Assembly (NCBI RefSeq): GCF_001945445.1
Contig: NZ_MSXW01000026.1
Location: 269,937 to 333,936, forward strand
Reading direction: 5' to 3'
DNA: 64,000 nt
Origin: Pseudomonas sp. PA27(2017)
GTDB taxonomy: Bacteria > Pseudomonadota > Gammaproteobacteria > Pseudomonadales > Pseudomonadaceae
Shown: positions 41,859 through 51,260 of the stretch, piece by piece
Layout of the letters: each line of letters starts with the position of its first letter
Position numbering within the stretch: position 1 is the stretch's first letter
Made by a program: the position numbers and the translations under genes
Notes under the pieces: generated by a model
Database searches by the model: none
What the model was told of the DNA's origin: nothing
What the model saw: only the letters and a program-made list of their open reading frames with translations

Positions 41859-42823
41859 GCGGCGTGGCACCTCCTGCGCTCCCGAAAGAGATAGTCGATC
41901 AAGCCATCGAGTGGTCCATTCGCCTGACTTACAATCAGCCCGAAGAGGCCACCCGTCTGGCGTTCAATGATTGGCTTGCCCGAGGAGAAGAGCATCGGCA
42001 AGCCTGGGAGCGCATCCAGAGTCTGGGTGGTCGTTTTGCAGGTATGCCTGCCGGGCTGGCCATGCAGGCCATGGACAGGCTGCCGGAGGCAAGGCTGCAA
42101 CGTCGGCAGATGCTCAAGTTTCTTACCTTGTTCGCGGCGGCAGGCGGTACAAGCTGGACAGCTTACGAGACCACGCCGTGGCAGCGACTGGTGGCCGACT
42201 TCAGCACCAGGGTTGGCGAACGTCGACGCTGGCATCTGGAGGACGGCAGCCTGCTCGATCTCAATACTGACAGCGCTGTGCGTCTGCGCTTCGACGCAGT
42301 CAGCCGAGAGCTTGAACTGTTGCGAGGTGAGCTGCACGTGATCAGTGGCAGTGATTCGAAAACGTCTTTGCGTAGACCGTTGACCGTGTCCACTGCACTC
42401 GGAGCATTCGAGGCGCTGGGCACCCGCTTCAGCGTGCGCCTGGACGATCGGACCTGCAGTCTGAGTGTCATGGAAGGTCAGGTTGGTATCCGGCCGCGAG
42501 TAGGTAATCCAACCATCGCACAAGCGGGCCAAATCTGGCGGCTGACGACTTCCGGCGTTGAGCAGGAACCGGGCAATGCAGCAGATGTGGCCGCTTGGTG
42601 CGATGGCCTGCTGGTGGCGCGCGATATGCCATTGGCCCAGGTTCTGCGCGAACTTGGCCGCCATCGCAATGGCTATCTCGGGTGCGCCCCCGAGATAGCT
42701 GAGCGCCGTATCAACGGCAACTTCAATCTTGCCGATACCGATGCCACCCTACTTTTTCTGGTGCAGGCGCAGGGCCTGCGTATGCACGCTCTCACTCGTT
42801 ACTGGATCCGCCTGAGCGCTTAG
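41855..42823 (+). CDS. FecR-type anti-sigma/transducer protein
   Basis: A 322-residue inner-membrane transducer. A cytoplasmic DUF4880 head (IVDQAIEWSIRLTYNQPEEATRLAFNDWL, about 13-41) is followed by one membrane helix (about 85-105), a periplasmic FecR domain (RRRWHLEDGSLLDLNTDSAV through ALGTRFSVRL) and a DUF4974-like tail (AAWCDGLLVARDMPLAQVLRELGR). The GTG start overlaps the sigma-factor stop (GTGA), so both are made together. It would receive the signal from the STN domain of the receptor encoded 78 bp downstream. Confidence 0.92.
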   Translation: MSGVAPPALPKEIVDQAIEWSIRLTYNQPEEATRLAFNDWLARGEEHRQAWERIQSLGGRFAGMPAGLAMQAMDRLPEARLQRRQMLKFLTLFAAAGGTSWTAYETTPWQRLVADFSTRVGERRRWHLEDGSLLDLNTDSAVRLRFDAVSRELELLRGELHVISGSDSKTSLRRPLTVSTALGAFEALGTRFSVRLDDRTCSLSVMEGQVGIRPRVGNPTIAQAGQIWRLTTSGVEQEPGNAADVAAWCDGLLVARDMPLAQVLRELGRHRNGYLGCAPEIAERRINGNFNLADTDATLLFLVQAQGLRMHALTRYWIRLSA

Positions 42824-42901
42824 CGCGATGCACACGCAAAAAATCTCGTGATCGTGAAGGAGTTTTCGTTCTGGTCCGGCATATAGGTCAGAACACTCCG
42901 A

Positions 42902-45412
42902 ATGCCAATGAGAATCATCGTGCCCAACAACTCATCGCTATGCCTCGCCATCCGCCGTGCCATCTTGTGTGTCGGACTCGGCCTTACCTTCGCTCCGATC
43001 GTGGCTGCGGCGCAGCCCAACAGCGCGAACCATGCGTTGGCCATTTCCGCCGGCTCGCTGGATTCGGCGCTGACTCAGCTGAGCCGTGATACCGGTTTGA
43101 ACATTGCCTTCGAATCCGCCGATTTGGCAGGCAAGCGCAGCGCTGGATTACATGGCAGCTACAGCCTCGACGAGGCACTAAAGCAATTGCTTGTAGGCAG
43201 TGGTCTTCAGGCAGTAAAACTGGGTGAAGGCGGTTACCGTCTGGCGCCAGCGCCGAGTACGGCTTCGGCCGGGAGCATCGAGCTGCCCGGCACGGATATT
43301 ACCGGCATTACCGACCTGACCGGAGCGACCGAGAACACCGGTTCCTACACTACAGGTTCGGTCGCAGTGGGCAGTAAAGCACCGCATAGCCTGCGTGAAA
43401 CGCCGCAGTCCGTCTCCGTCATTACGCGCCAGCGAATCGAGGATCAGAACCTGACCAATCTGGCTCAAGTGCTCGATCAAACCACCGGCATCACCCTGAT
43501 CGGCGGTAACGACAGCAATACCAAGATCCTCTCGCGTGGCTTCAACCTCACCAACATCCAGGTCGATGGCGGCGCTCCGGCATTCAGGGAACAGACCTAC
43601 GACACCCTGGCAGACACGACGGCCTACGACAGCATTCAGGTGCTTCGCGGCTCCGACGGATTGTTCGGGGGAACCGGCGAGCCTGCGGGCGCCATCAACC
43701 TGGTACGCAAGCGCGCACTGTCCGAGCCACAGCTAAAGGCCAGCACTTCAGCCGGGAGCTGGGACAACTACCGCACCGAGGTGGATGCCACCGGCCCACT
43801 CGCCTTCGACGGTGCACTGCGCGGGCGGCTGGCGGCCTCGCAAGAAGACAAGCGCTATTTCTACGGTGGCGCCGACAGCGACAAGCATGTGCTTTACGGT
43901 GTTTTAGAGGCTGACCTGACACCTGACACTCAAGTGAGTGTCGGCGGAATCTACGAATGGCGTGACCAGGACGGTTATTGGGAGAGTGGCCTGCCGCGCT
44001 TCAGCACTGGCGAAGCGCTGGGTCTGTCACGCAGCACGAAGCTCTCGGCGGACTGGTCGAGCAATAATTACAAAAGAACTGAAGCCTTCGTAAAAGTCGA
44101 CCACAACTTCACGCAAGACTGGAAAATCAACGCCAGTTTCATGCGCGCCAAATACGATACCCAGCAGGACCTCGGCCAGGTCGAGGAGCCCGTCAATCCC
44201 GACACCCTGGCAGGCCCGACATTCCAGCGTTTCATCCGCGGTTATACCAATGATCAGGATCTGTTCGACGCCAACCTGCAGGGCACGTTCGCTGCATTCG
44301 GTCGCAGCCACGAAGTGCTCTTCGGCGTTGACTACTCCGATATCAAGCGCAGCTACTCGGACCTCAGTGACTGGACGGTAACGACTCCGGTCGACATTTT
44401 CGCTACTGATGTCGGGTCGTTGCCGAAACCGGGAACCCCGCCGCTGTATTACGAAAACCCTGCGTGGAACATCCGCAAGAGTGGCGCTTATTCGACCGTC
44501 CGCCTGCACCTTGCCGACCCTCTTAAACTCATAATCGGCGCTCGCTACTCGGACTACGCCAACACCGTCGACGTTCTCGTGCCATCGTTCGGCACGGACC
44601 GCAAGAATGGCGGTCGCGAAAGTGGCATCGTCACGCCCTATGGCGGAGTCGTGTATGAAATGAATCCGGCGTGGTCGCTGTACGCGAGCTACGCACAAAT
44701 CTACAAGTCACAGACTGAATTCCTCGACAGCTCCTACGCTCCACTTGAAGCAATCACCGGTGACACCTACGAGGTGGGAACCAAAGGCGAGCTGTTCAAC
44801 GGGCGCCTTCAGCTGTCTTCGGCGCTGTACTACGCCAAACAGGGAAACAACGCGATCCAGCAGTTTTACGAGGGTTCATCCGCCAACAACTGCTGCTATG
44901 TCGCGGGCGGAGAAAATATCAGCAAGGGCTTGGATACCGAGATATCCGGGGAGCTGACACCAGGCTGGCAACTGACCGCCGGTTACACCTTCAACATCAA
45001 CGAACAGCGTAAAGTCGGAGACGACACTGCAGTTGGCAAGCCGCTTAGTACGCAAACGCCAAAGCACCTGTTCAAGTTCTTCACCACCTACCAGCTGCCT
45101 GGCCAGTTCGAAGACTGGAAGCTCGGCCTTGGGGCGACGGTGCAGAGCAGCAACTACGTTAGCGGCAATGTCCAGCGTCGCCTGGGCGACGGCTCGCTGA
45201 GCCCCAGCACCAACAGCTACAATTACACCCAAGCTGGCTATGCAGTTTGGAATGCACTGGTCGAATACCGCCTCGATGAACACTGGACAGCGGCGCTAAA
45301 CGGCAACAACCTGTTCGACAAGAACTACTACCAGACTGTCGATAGCAGTGCCAAAGGCAACTGGTACGGTGCACCGCGCAACTACATGTTGACCCTTCGC
45401 GGTACCTTTTAA
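42902..45412 (+). CDS. TonB-dependent transducer/receptor with STN domain, siderophore type
   Basis: An 836-residue outer-membrane receptor. Signal peptide to about residue 37, an STN signalling domain (about 45-100; LDSALTQLSRDTGLNIAFE), a plug starting near SLRETPQSVSVITRQRIEDQ and a beta-barrel ending in MLTLRGTF with terminal Phe. The STN domain and the sigma/anti-sigma genes upstream indicate a receptor that also switches on its own expression when loaded. Resemblance is to FpvA/FoxA-type ferri-siderophore receptors. The DNA from here to about 49000 looks less GC-rich than the rest. Confidence 0.93.
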   Translation: MPMRIIVPNNSSLCLAIRRAILCVGLGLTFAPIVAAAQPNSANHALAISAGSLDSALTQLSRDTGLNIAFESADLAGKRSAGLHGSYSLDEALKQLLVGSGLQAVKLGEGGYRLAPAPSTASAGSIELPGTDITGITDLTGATENTGSYTTGSVAVGSKAPHSLRETPQSVSVITRQRIEDQNLTNLAQVLDQTTGITLIGGNDSNTKILSRGFNLTNIQVDGGAPAFREQTYDTLADTTAYDSIQVLRGSDGLFGGTGEPAGAINLVRKRALSEPQLKASTSAGSWDNYRTEVDATGPLAFDGALRGRLAASQEDKRYFYGGADSDKHVLYGVLEADLTPDTQVSVGGIYEWRDQDGYWESGLPRFSTGEALGLSRSTKLSADWSSNNYKRTEAFVKVDHNFTQDWKINASFMRAKYDTQQDLGQVEEPVNPDTLAGPTFQRFIRGYTNDQDLFDANLQGTFAAFGRSHEVLFGVDYSDIKRSYSDLSDWTVTTPVDIFATDVGSLPKPGTPPLYYENPAWNIRKSGAYSTVRLHLADPLKLIIGARYSDYANTVDVLVPSFGTDRKNGGRESGIVTPYGGVVYEMNPAWSLYASYAQIYKSQTEFLDSSYAPLEAITGDTYEVGTKGELFNGRLQLSSALYYAKQGNNAIQQFYEGSSANNCCYVAGGENISKGLDTEISGELTPGWQLTAGYTFNINEQRKVGDDTAVGKPLSTQTPKHLFKFFTTYQLPGQFEDWKLGLGATVQSSNYVSGNVQRRLGDGSLSPSTNSYNYTQAGYAVWNALVEYRLDEHWTAALNGNNLFDKNYYQTVDSSAKGNWYGAPRNYMLTLRGTF

Positions 45413-45424
45413 ACTCTCTGGGCG

Positions 45425-45636
45425 CTTAGAGCCTGTTCAAAGTCTTATCTGCGCATGAAGCGGCAACTCCAAGGCAGAAGCGGACATCAGCGCAGTATCT
45501 GTGGGTGCGGGCGGGGACGCCTAGTCCATGCCCGCGAGTTTTCGCGCGCATGGTGCGCTCCCACAGTGGATCTGGGAACGACCGCTAACGCCGCCAAAGT
45601 CGCCGAACCTGGGCTTAATTATGAACAGGCTCTAAG
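45425..45636. repeat. MITE-like element, copy 2, with 15-bp terminal inverted repeats
   Basis: Bounded by CTTAGAGCCTGTTCA (45425-45439) and its exact reverse complement (45622-45636). Inside are a TGTGGGTGCGGGC/GCGCTCCCACA hairpin module also present at 9835-9897 and the tail GGGCTTAATTATGAACAGGC shared with 11521-11541. At 212 bp with no ORF it has the form of a miniature inverted-repeat element. It begins 13 bp after the TonB receptor stop. Confidence 0.78.
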
Positions 45637-45820
45637 AACTTGGCCCGTTTTTGTGGGAGCCGCGACCTCGCGGCGAATTAGTCAGGCACCGCCGATAGGC
45701 TGTCAGGCTGCAATCGTTTCTCCCCGAGGTCGGGGCTCCCACAGGTTGGTTTGTGCGGCCGTTTTTGCCTTGTAGCGCTCTCTTTGTGCTGCCCAAAAAA
45801 GATCGTGAACAGGTTCTTAG
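45632..45820. repeat. MITE-like element, copy 3, inverted relative to copy 1
   Basis: It starts CTAAGAAC at the edge of copy 2 and ends GTTCTTAG (45813-45820), preceded by TGAACAG. Its inner 100 bp (45654-45752) are nearly the reverse complement of 11372-11477, sharing GAGCCCCGACCTCGGGG, ACGATTGCAGCCTGAC and CGCCGCGAGGTCGCGGC. No ORF. Confidence 0.75.
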
Positions 45821-46072
45821 AGACAGCCCGCTTGACGTGAGCAGTCTCAAAAAATGGCACCGTCTGAAATATCTTTCGAGCTCTCAGAGCTGTTTTCTTA
45901 TTGATTGACCATCAGCGTCCTTCTGCCCGGAGACAGCCCTTCAACGGCGTACACCTGCGGCTAGCAGCGCACGTTTACAACGGCTAGACAATGGGATTGG
46001 AAGCATCGGCGAAGCCAAGAAGATTTAGATGAACTAGCATCAAAAGTCAGATCGTTTTCCCCTGCTAGCAAC
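45821..46072. other. Intergenic, nothing recognised
   Basis: About 250 bp of lower-GC DNA between the repeats and the convergent LysR gene. No ORF with a ribosome site, no clear terminator and no operator-like dyad were seen. Confidence 0.5.
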
Positions 46073-46972
46073 TTACCGATTTTCATCTCGGATAAGCCCG
46101 GCGATCCAGTCAGCGAATGCGCTCACGGCTGGCGAAAGAAACCGTTGATGCGGATATAGCAGGTGTACGGGAACCGAAGCCGGTTGCCAGTCAGCAAGCA
46201 CTTCGACCAGCCGCCCTTCTCGCAGATGCTCGCTGACAACGTTCTCGGCAAGCTGCACCAGCCCAAAGCCTTCAAGGCACATTTTGATGTACAGCCCCGT
46301 CTCGTTGACGGCTGCAGTCCCGCTTACCGGGACCGAGATCTTTTCAGTGCCACGGGCGAAGCGCATTTCGCCCGCTTGCCGTGCGCGGCTCGAGAAGTAA
46401 TGGATGGCACGATGGTGAGACAAATCCTGTGGCGTTTGCGGAGTACCGTTCTCTTCGAGATAGGCGGCAGACGCACAGGTCACCCAGCGAAACCGGCCGA
46501 GTGGGCGCGCAACGAGCGTCGAATCATGGAGCTCGCCGGTACGAATCACGCAATCGACGCTCTCCTGAACCAGATCAACCTGTCGATCATTCACACCTAT
46601 CATCAGGTAGATATCCGGGTAGCGCCGGTAAAAGTCGTACAGATTCGGCATGACAATGAAGTGGGCAATGCCGCCCGGCATATCGACACGCAAACGCCCC
46701 TGCGGCCGTTTTACGGAATCCGTCAGGCTGGTCTCCGTTTGTTCGATCAGCTCCAATATTTCCCGGCATTGCGCCAAATATTGTGCGCCTTCCGGCGTAA
46801 GGCTGACCCGCCGTGTTGTTCGGTTGAGCAGGCGCACTTGCAAGTATTTCTCAAGATTTTTAACGCTGCTGGTGACCGTCGAGGCCGGTAAAGAGAGCGT
46901 CTGCGCCGCCTGGATGAAGCTTCCTGCCTCAGCCACACGGACGAAAACCTGCATCGCTTGAATACGGTCCAT
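46073..46972 (-). CDS. LysR regulator divergent from an amidohydrolase
   Basis: A 299-residue LysR protein of the CrgA-like subgroup: MDRIQAMQVFVRVAEAGSF begins the winged helix, which ends at RLLNRTTRRVSLTPEG; the effector domain starts near residue 85. ATG 46972 is chosen over an upstream TTG. A T-N11-A dyad lies 41-63 bp before its start, in the spacer to the amidohydrolase, which is the probable target. Confidence 0.9.
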   Translation of the reverse strand: MDRIQAMQVFVRVAEAGSFIQAAQTLSLPASTVTSSVKNLEKYLQVRLLNRTTRRVSLTPEGAQYLAQCREILELIEQTETSLTDSVKRPQGRLRVDMPGGIAHFIVMPNLYDFYRRYPDIYLMIGVNDRQVDLVQESVDCVIRTGELHDSTLVARPLGRFRWVTCASAAYLEENGTPQTPQDLSHHRAIHYFSSRARQAGEMRFARGTEKISVPVSGTAAVNETGLYIKMCLEGFGLVQLAENVVSEHLREGRLVEVLADWQPASVPVHLLYPHQRFLSPAVSAFADWIAGLIRDENR

Positions 46973-47012
46973 GGCGGCTGGCAACCTCAAACCAGTGATC
47001 GGGAAAAGCGTT

Positions 47013-47035
47013 ATTATTCGCCAATACTGAATAAT
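47013..47035. promoter_or_regulatory. LysR-type operator (T-N11-A dyad)
   Basis: ATTATTC-N9-GAATAAT is a perfect 7-bp inverted repeat and contains T-N11-A. It lies in the 143-bp spacer between the LysR gene and the amidohydrolase gene, 80 bp before the latter. Confidence 0.65.
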
Positions 47036-47115
47036 TAAAACAGTTTAACCATCTTTTTCCCGCAGTACTGTCTTGCGTACATTTCTTCCAACGAAATTTG
47101 AAGAGGTGTACTGAT

Positions 47116-48516
47116 ATGGCGGACTACAACCGCAGCATCGTGCAGGCCCCGGCCGCTCCGGCCGCCCGCACACTTATCCGCGGCGCCACAGTGCTGAGCA
47201 TGGACGGGGACGTCGGCAATCTGGCGCGTGGCGATATCCTCATCGAAGGCAGCACCATCGCGGCCATCGGCGAAAATCTCGAAGCCGGCGACGCTGTTGT
47301 GATCGAGGCATCCGGCATGATCGCCATGCCGGGCATGGTCGATACGCACCGTCACTCCTGGGAAGGACAACTGCGTCGAATCAATCCGAATGCTGCCACC
47401 CTGGAAGACTACTGCAACGCCACGCACTTCTCGTTCGCCAAATACTATCGTCCGGCGGATATGTATATCGGCAACCTGTTGAGTGCATTGGGCTGCATCG
47501 ATGCCGGTATCACGACCCTGGTGGACAACTCGCACAACAGCCGCACCGGCGCTCACTCCGACGCTGCGGTCGAGGCGCTGCTTGACGCTGGTATACGCGC
47601 CGTACACGCCTCGGGGACGCCGGTTGCGGGTGAGTGGGACAAAGCCCACTGGCCGGGCAACCTGGCGCGCCTGCAGGAAAAATACATCAAGAACGGTGAC
47701 AACCCGCTGCTCTCTCTGGCGGTGATGGCGCAGCTGGAACCTGAGCTGTGGGCTGAGGCCCGACGCCTGGGGCTGCCGATCATCACCGAGTTTTTTGGCG
47801 GAGACATGGCTGCTAAGTTGGAAGGTTTGCATCGCGAAGGCCTGCTGCGCTCCGACAACATCTTCAACCACTGCACCACACTGCCGGACGCCGGCTGGAA
47901 GATCCTTCGCGAGGCTGGAGTGAGAGTCAACGTATGCCCACGCTCAGATGCTCACTACGGCATTGAAGATGGAATGTTCGCCATGCAGTCGGCCCAGCGT
48001 CACGGCATCAGCCCGGGGCTGAGCGTCGATAATGAAACCTCCTACAGCGGCGACATGTTCATGGAGATGCGGGTGGCGTTCTACCTGCAACGCGTCATGG
48101 GCATGCACCAGCAGCGCTGCTGCGGTGAAGGCCATAGTCCAGTAGTGACCCTGCCCGCCCACGGCCTGCTCAAAGCCGCGACTGTCGACGGCGCCGTCTG
48201 TGCCGGCTTACAGGACAAAGTCGGCAGCCTGGTTCCCGGCAAACAGGCGGACCTGATCCTTATCAACGCGCAGGACCTCAACCTTTACCCGTCAGGCAAC
48301 GCCTTCGGCACCGTGGTACATGCAGCCGAGCGCAGCAATGTCGACACGGTCATGATTGGCGGGCGTATCGTCAAACGCGGCGGCAAAGTGCTGGGCGTGG
48401 ACAGCGAAAGGCTGCGTGCGGCGATCGACGAGTCCCGTGAGCATCTGTTTGCTGCTGCAGGCTATCAGCCGGATATGTTTGCCGAGACATTCCTGCCGCT
48501 CGAGTCAGCCAAGTAA
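47116..48516 (+). CDS. Amidohydrolase, TRZ/ATZ-like deaminase superfamily
   Basis: A 466-residue metal-dependent hydrolase. The small beta-domain (IRGATVLSMDGDVGNLARGDILIEG) comes first, then the barrel with MPGMVDTHRH (H78, H80), NHCTTL (H252) and SVDNETSYSGD (D305). At the strand-5 position, where the family normally has His, the sequence is IITEFFGG with E225. GKQADLILINAQDLN near the C-terminus is typical of the superfamily. The substrate may be an N-heterocycle or a chlorinated or aminated compound, but this is open. A DMT-type carrier gene follows 10 bp downstream, as one unit. Confidence 0.87.
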   Translation: MADYNRSIVQAPAAPAARTLIRGATVLSMDGDVGNLARGDILIEGSTIAAIGENLEAGDAVVIEASGMIAMPGMVDTHRHSWEGQLRRINPNAATLEDYCNATHFSFAKYYRPADMYIGNLLSALGCIDAGITTLVDNSHNSRTGAHSDAAVEALLDAGIRAVHASGTPVAGEWDKAHWPGNLARLQEKYIKNGDNPLLSLAVMAQLEPELWAEARRLGLPIITEFFGGDMAAKLEGLHREGLLRSDNIFNHCTTLPDAGWKILREAGVRVNVCPRSDAHYGIEDGMFAMQSAQRHGISPGLSVDNETSYSGDMFMEMRVAFYLQRVMGMHQQRCCGEGHSPVVTLPAHGLLKAATVDGAVCAGLQDKVGSLVPGKQADLILINAQDLNLYPSGNAFGTVVHAAERSNVDTVMIGGRIVKRGGKVLGVDSERLRAAIDESREHLFAAAGYQPDMFAETFLPLESAK

Positions 48517-48526
48517 GGGGCGTGAG

Positions 48527-49000
48527 ATGAACGCAGCCTACTACCTGCTGGCCGTCTGTGCGGGAATCGGCATAACCCTGCAGACCACACTCAATGGCCA
48601 ACTCGCTAAAGGTGTGGGTGGGGATTCCGTGGCGGCGGCGCTGTTCTCTTTCACTGCCGGCGCAGTATGCCTGGGCATCTTCTCATTAATGCGAGGCGCG
48701 ATAGTGGCCTCACTGGCGGCTATCCCTGCCCAGCCCTTGTGGAGCCTGCTGGGCGGTTTGCTGGGTGCCGCTGCGCTGCTCAGTTATGTGGTGCTTGCGC
48801 CGAAGATCGGTCTGTCAGCCCTGCTCGGCATCGCTATCGCCGGGCAGATCATTTCGTCACTGGTTATCGATCATTTCGGCTTGATGGGGGCATTGGAAAG
48901 GCCGGTGTCTCCCATCAAGTTGATCGGGGCGATGGTGATGCTCGCGGGTCTGGTCATCGCACTGTTCGGCGATCGGTGGTCAGCGCTTTTCTCCGGCTAG
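48527..49000 (+). CDS. DMT-superfamily membrane protein (DUF606/YdcZ type)
   Basis: A 157-residue protein with about five membrane helices: LLAVCAGIGITLQTTLNGQLAK at the start and GAMVMLAGLVIALFGDRW at the end match the short DUF606 carriers of the drug/metabolite superfamily. AAGGGG lies about 10 nt before the ATG. Being 10 bp behind the amidohydrolase, it probably moves that enzyme's substrate or product. A 200-bp spacer without a recognised gene follows. Confidence 0.82.
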   Translation: MNAAYYLLAVCAGIGITLQTTLNGQLAKGVGGDSVAAALFSFTAGAVCLGIFSLMRGAIVASLAAIPAQPLWSLLGGLLGAAALLSYVVLAPKIGLSALLGIAIAGQIISSLVIDHFGLMGALERPVSPIKLIGAMVMLAGLVIALFGDRWSALFSG

Positions 49001-49201
49001 CGTCACTGGCCCAATTTGTGAGTGCTGAGGTGCGGATGGGGATTGCGATGCCGAAGGTTCGTTCCTGGCCGATAGCAGCCTGCCGCAAGCAACCGTATCC
49101 AGCCCAACAGCAGACGCTTGGGATAAGCGCCATGGGTTTGACCATCCTGGTGAAAGGCGCTGACCGTAGCGGCTTTGCCCCTACCGCCAGAGCTCCAGGC
49201 A

Positions 49202-50107
49202 TCAGATGCCTTTAGCTGCAGGCCGACCTGCCCCCTGATTGCCCGACAGCTGCACCAGCGCAACACCTGCCAAAATAATCGCGATGGCGAACCAGGCGCT
49301 TGCCGTTACCGGTTCGCCAAGCAAGAAGCCGATCAGCAGGGCGATCACTGGCGGGATGTAGGTCACGGCAGACGCTGCCAGTGCCCCCACGGCATCGACG
49401 ATGAAGTAGTAGGCAAGATAGGCCGCTCCGTTTCCCAGCAGGCCGAGCCCGAAGACCAGTCCTACCCAGGCCCGGGTGTCATCGAACACGGCGCCAATGC
49501 CGTGCAGGGGCGTGACGATTGTCAGCAAGCCAAGCGCGATGCCGATCTGGTAGGTGACGAGCGCAACGGGTGGCAGCCCCAAAGGGCTGATGAAGCGCTT
49601 GGCGTAGACGAATGAGCAACCCACGCTCAATGAGCCGAGAATCATGTAGATGATGCCCTTAGGATCGATACCGCCCTGTGCCGACCAGGGCTTGGCGACC
49701 ACGATGATGCCGAGAAAACCGAGGCCGATGCCGAGTGTCTTCAGCCGGGTCAGCCGTTCACTGCGGAGAAAGAGCCAGGCGCAGAGAAAGGTGAACAAGG
49801 GAATCGCACCACCCAGCATGCCGGCGATGCTGCTATCGAGTAAGGCCGTCCCTTCGGCGAAGGCGAAGTAGTAGAGCGCGGTGGCCAGCAATGACATGAC
49901 CAGAAAGTGGTGGGCATGTTTGCAGTGTTCACGACGCATCGCGCCGGTGAAGACGGCATAGATCAGCACCGGGATGAACCCGAACAGCACGCGCAGCAAA
50001 GTGATCTGCAACGGTGAAATGAACGCCGCAGCCATTTTGACGAAAATGAAATTGCTGCCCCAGATCACGCCCAGAAAAGCGCACACGGCGATGGCAGACT
50101 TGTTCAT
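49202..50107 (-). CDS. EamA-family DMT transporter
   Basis: A 301-residue ten-helix transporter made of two EamA repeats: FLGVIWGSNFIFVKMAAAFISP at the start of the first and GIIYMILGSLSVGCSFVYAKRF at the start of the second. The frame continues upstream to 50392, but that part would overlap the LysR gene, and the ATG at 50107 begins directly before the first helix. It is divergent from a LysR gene. Likely an exporter of amino-acid-like metabolites; the substrate is unknown. Confidence 0.88.
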   Translation of the reverse strand: MNKSAIAVCAFLGVIWGSNFIFVKMAAAFISPLQITLLRVLFGFIPVLIYAVFTGAMRREHCKHAHHFLVMSLLATALYYFAFAEGTALLDSSIAGMLGGAIPLFTFLCAWLFLRSERLTRLKTLGIGLGFLGIIVVAKPWSAQGGIDPKGIIYMILGSLSVGCSFVYAKRFISPLGLPPVALVTYQIGIALGLLTIVTPLHGIGAVFDDTRAWVGLVFGLGLLGNGAAYLAYYFIVDAVGALAASAVTYIPPVIALLIGFLLGEPVTASAWFAIAIILAGVALVQLSGNQGAGRPAAKGI

Positions 50108-50266
50108 GGCAGCTCCGACTCTGGAGATGGATTTACTACTGGCGGCGGCTTCCCATTGCCTGACAGCAGGCGTAGCCTCGGCGCTACAGGCTGCAAAGCC
50201 TAACAAGCCCATGCGCTCTGCAGAGAGACAGAGAGGCTTTTCACAGCCAATAGAAAATCCATCACC

Positions 50267-51160
50267 ATGCAGACAGGCTTTCCCGGCTTGCCATCGCTCA
50301 ACGCATTGCGCGTACTCGAAGTGGTGGCGCGCCACCTGAATTTCCGTATCGCCGCCGAAGAGCTGGGCGTGACCCAGGCCGCAGTGGCGCAACAGATCCG
50401 TGGGCTGGAGGCGAGCCTGGATATTCGCTTGTTCGAGCGGCTACCACGCGGCCTGGGGCTGACCGATGCCGGCAGGAGCTACAGCGAGAGCGTGCGCAGA
50501 GCGTTGACGATGATCGACGAGGCGACACGCCTGTTGCGCCCGGAGTCGTCGCAACTCACGGTGAGCGTTACGCCCACGTTCGCCTCCAAATGGTTGATAC
50601 CGAGGCTCGGCAACTTCGCAGAGAGCAATCCGGATATCGATCTGCGATTACTGGCCACCGAGCGCCTTTCTCACTTCCAGACCGATGGCGTCGATATCGC
50701 CGTGCGTTACGGCCAACCGCCATTTGGCCCGGGGCTCAATGCCGAGCTGCTGATGGAGCAGCAGATCGTGGCGGTGGCGAGCCCAAGGCTGCTCGAGGAC
50801 AAGGGCCACCCAGACTCCTTCGAAGCCTTGCAGGGCTTTGTCGCACTGCATGATGCACATAACTTCTGGCCAGAGTTCACGGCCATGGTTTTTCAGGAAC
50901 ACCCGTTGCCGTCGGCCAGAAACCTGCACTTCAACCAGACCTCACTGGCTATCGAGGCCGCCATAGGCGGGCAAGGGATAACCCTCGCCACCTATGCATT
51001 CGTGAAGGATGACATTGCCGCCGGCAGGCTGGTGCAGGTGTTCGCGCAGCGCCTATGCCTCAACAAAGCGTTCTATCTTGTGTGGCCCCGCAAGGCACCG
51101 GAGGCAGCGCACTTAGCTGTCGTCAAAGAATGGCTCAAACGCCAGGGGACCGATAGCTAA
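50267..51160 (+). CDS. LysR regulator divergent from the EamA transporter
   Basis: A 297-residue GcvA-like LysR protein: LPSLNALRVLEVVARHLNFRIAAEELGVTQ (about 8-37) forms the DNA-binding head and the effector domain starts near residue 90. The 159-bp spacer to the transporter contains no clean T-N11-A dyad that I could pick out. Its arrangement suggests control of the transporter gene. Confidence 0.9.
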   Translation: MQTGFPGLPSLNALRVLEVVARHLNFRIAAEELGVTQAAVAQQIRGLEASLDIRLFERLPRGLGLTDAGRSYSESVRRALTMIDEATRLLRPESSQLTVSVTPTFASKWLIPRLGNFAESNPDIDLRLLATERLSHFQTDGVDIAVRYGQPPFGPGLNAELLMEQQIVAVASPRLLEDKGHPDSFEALQGFVALHDAHNFWPEFTAMVFQEHPLPSARNLHFNQTSLAIEAAIGGQGITLATYAFVKDDIAAGRLVQVFAQRLCLNKAFYLVWPRKAPEAAHLAVVKEWLKRQGTDS

Positions 51161-51260
51161 TCTACTGGCTAGACGAAGCCGGGCTACCTCCCTCACATAC
51201 CGGGCGGCTGCTAGTGTGGCGTTATCTGCATCACCGCAGTTTCATCCTCTGGGAGGCAGC

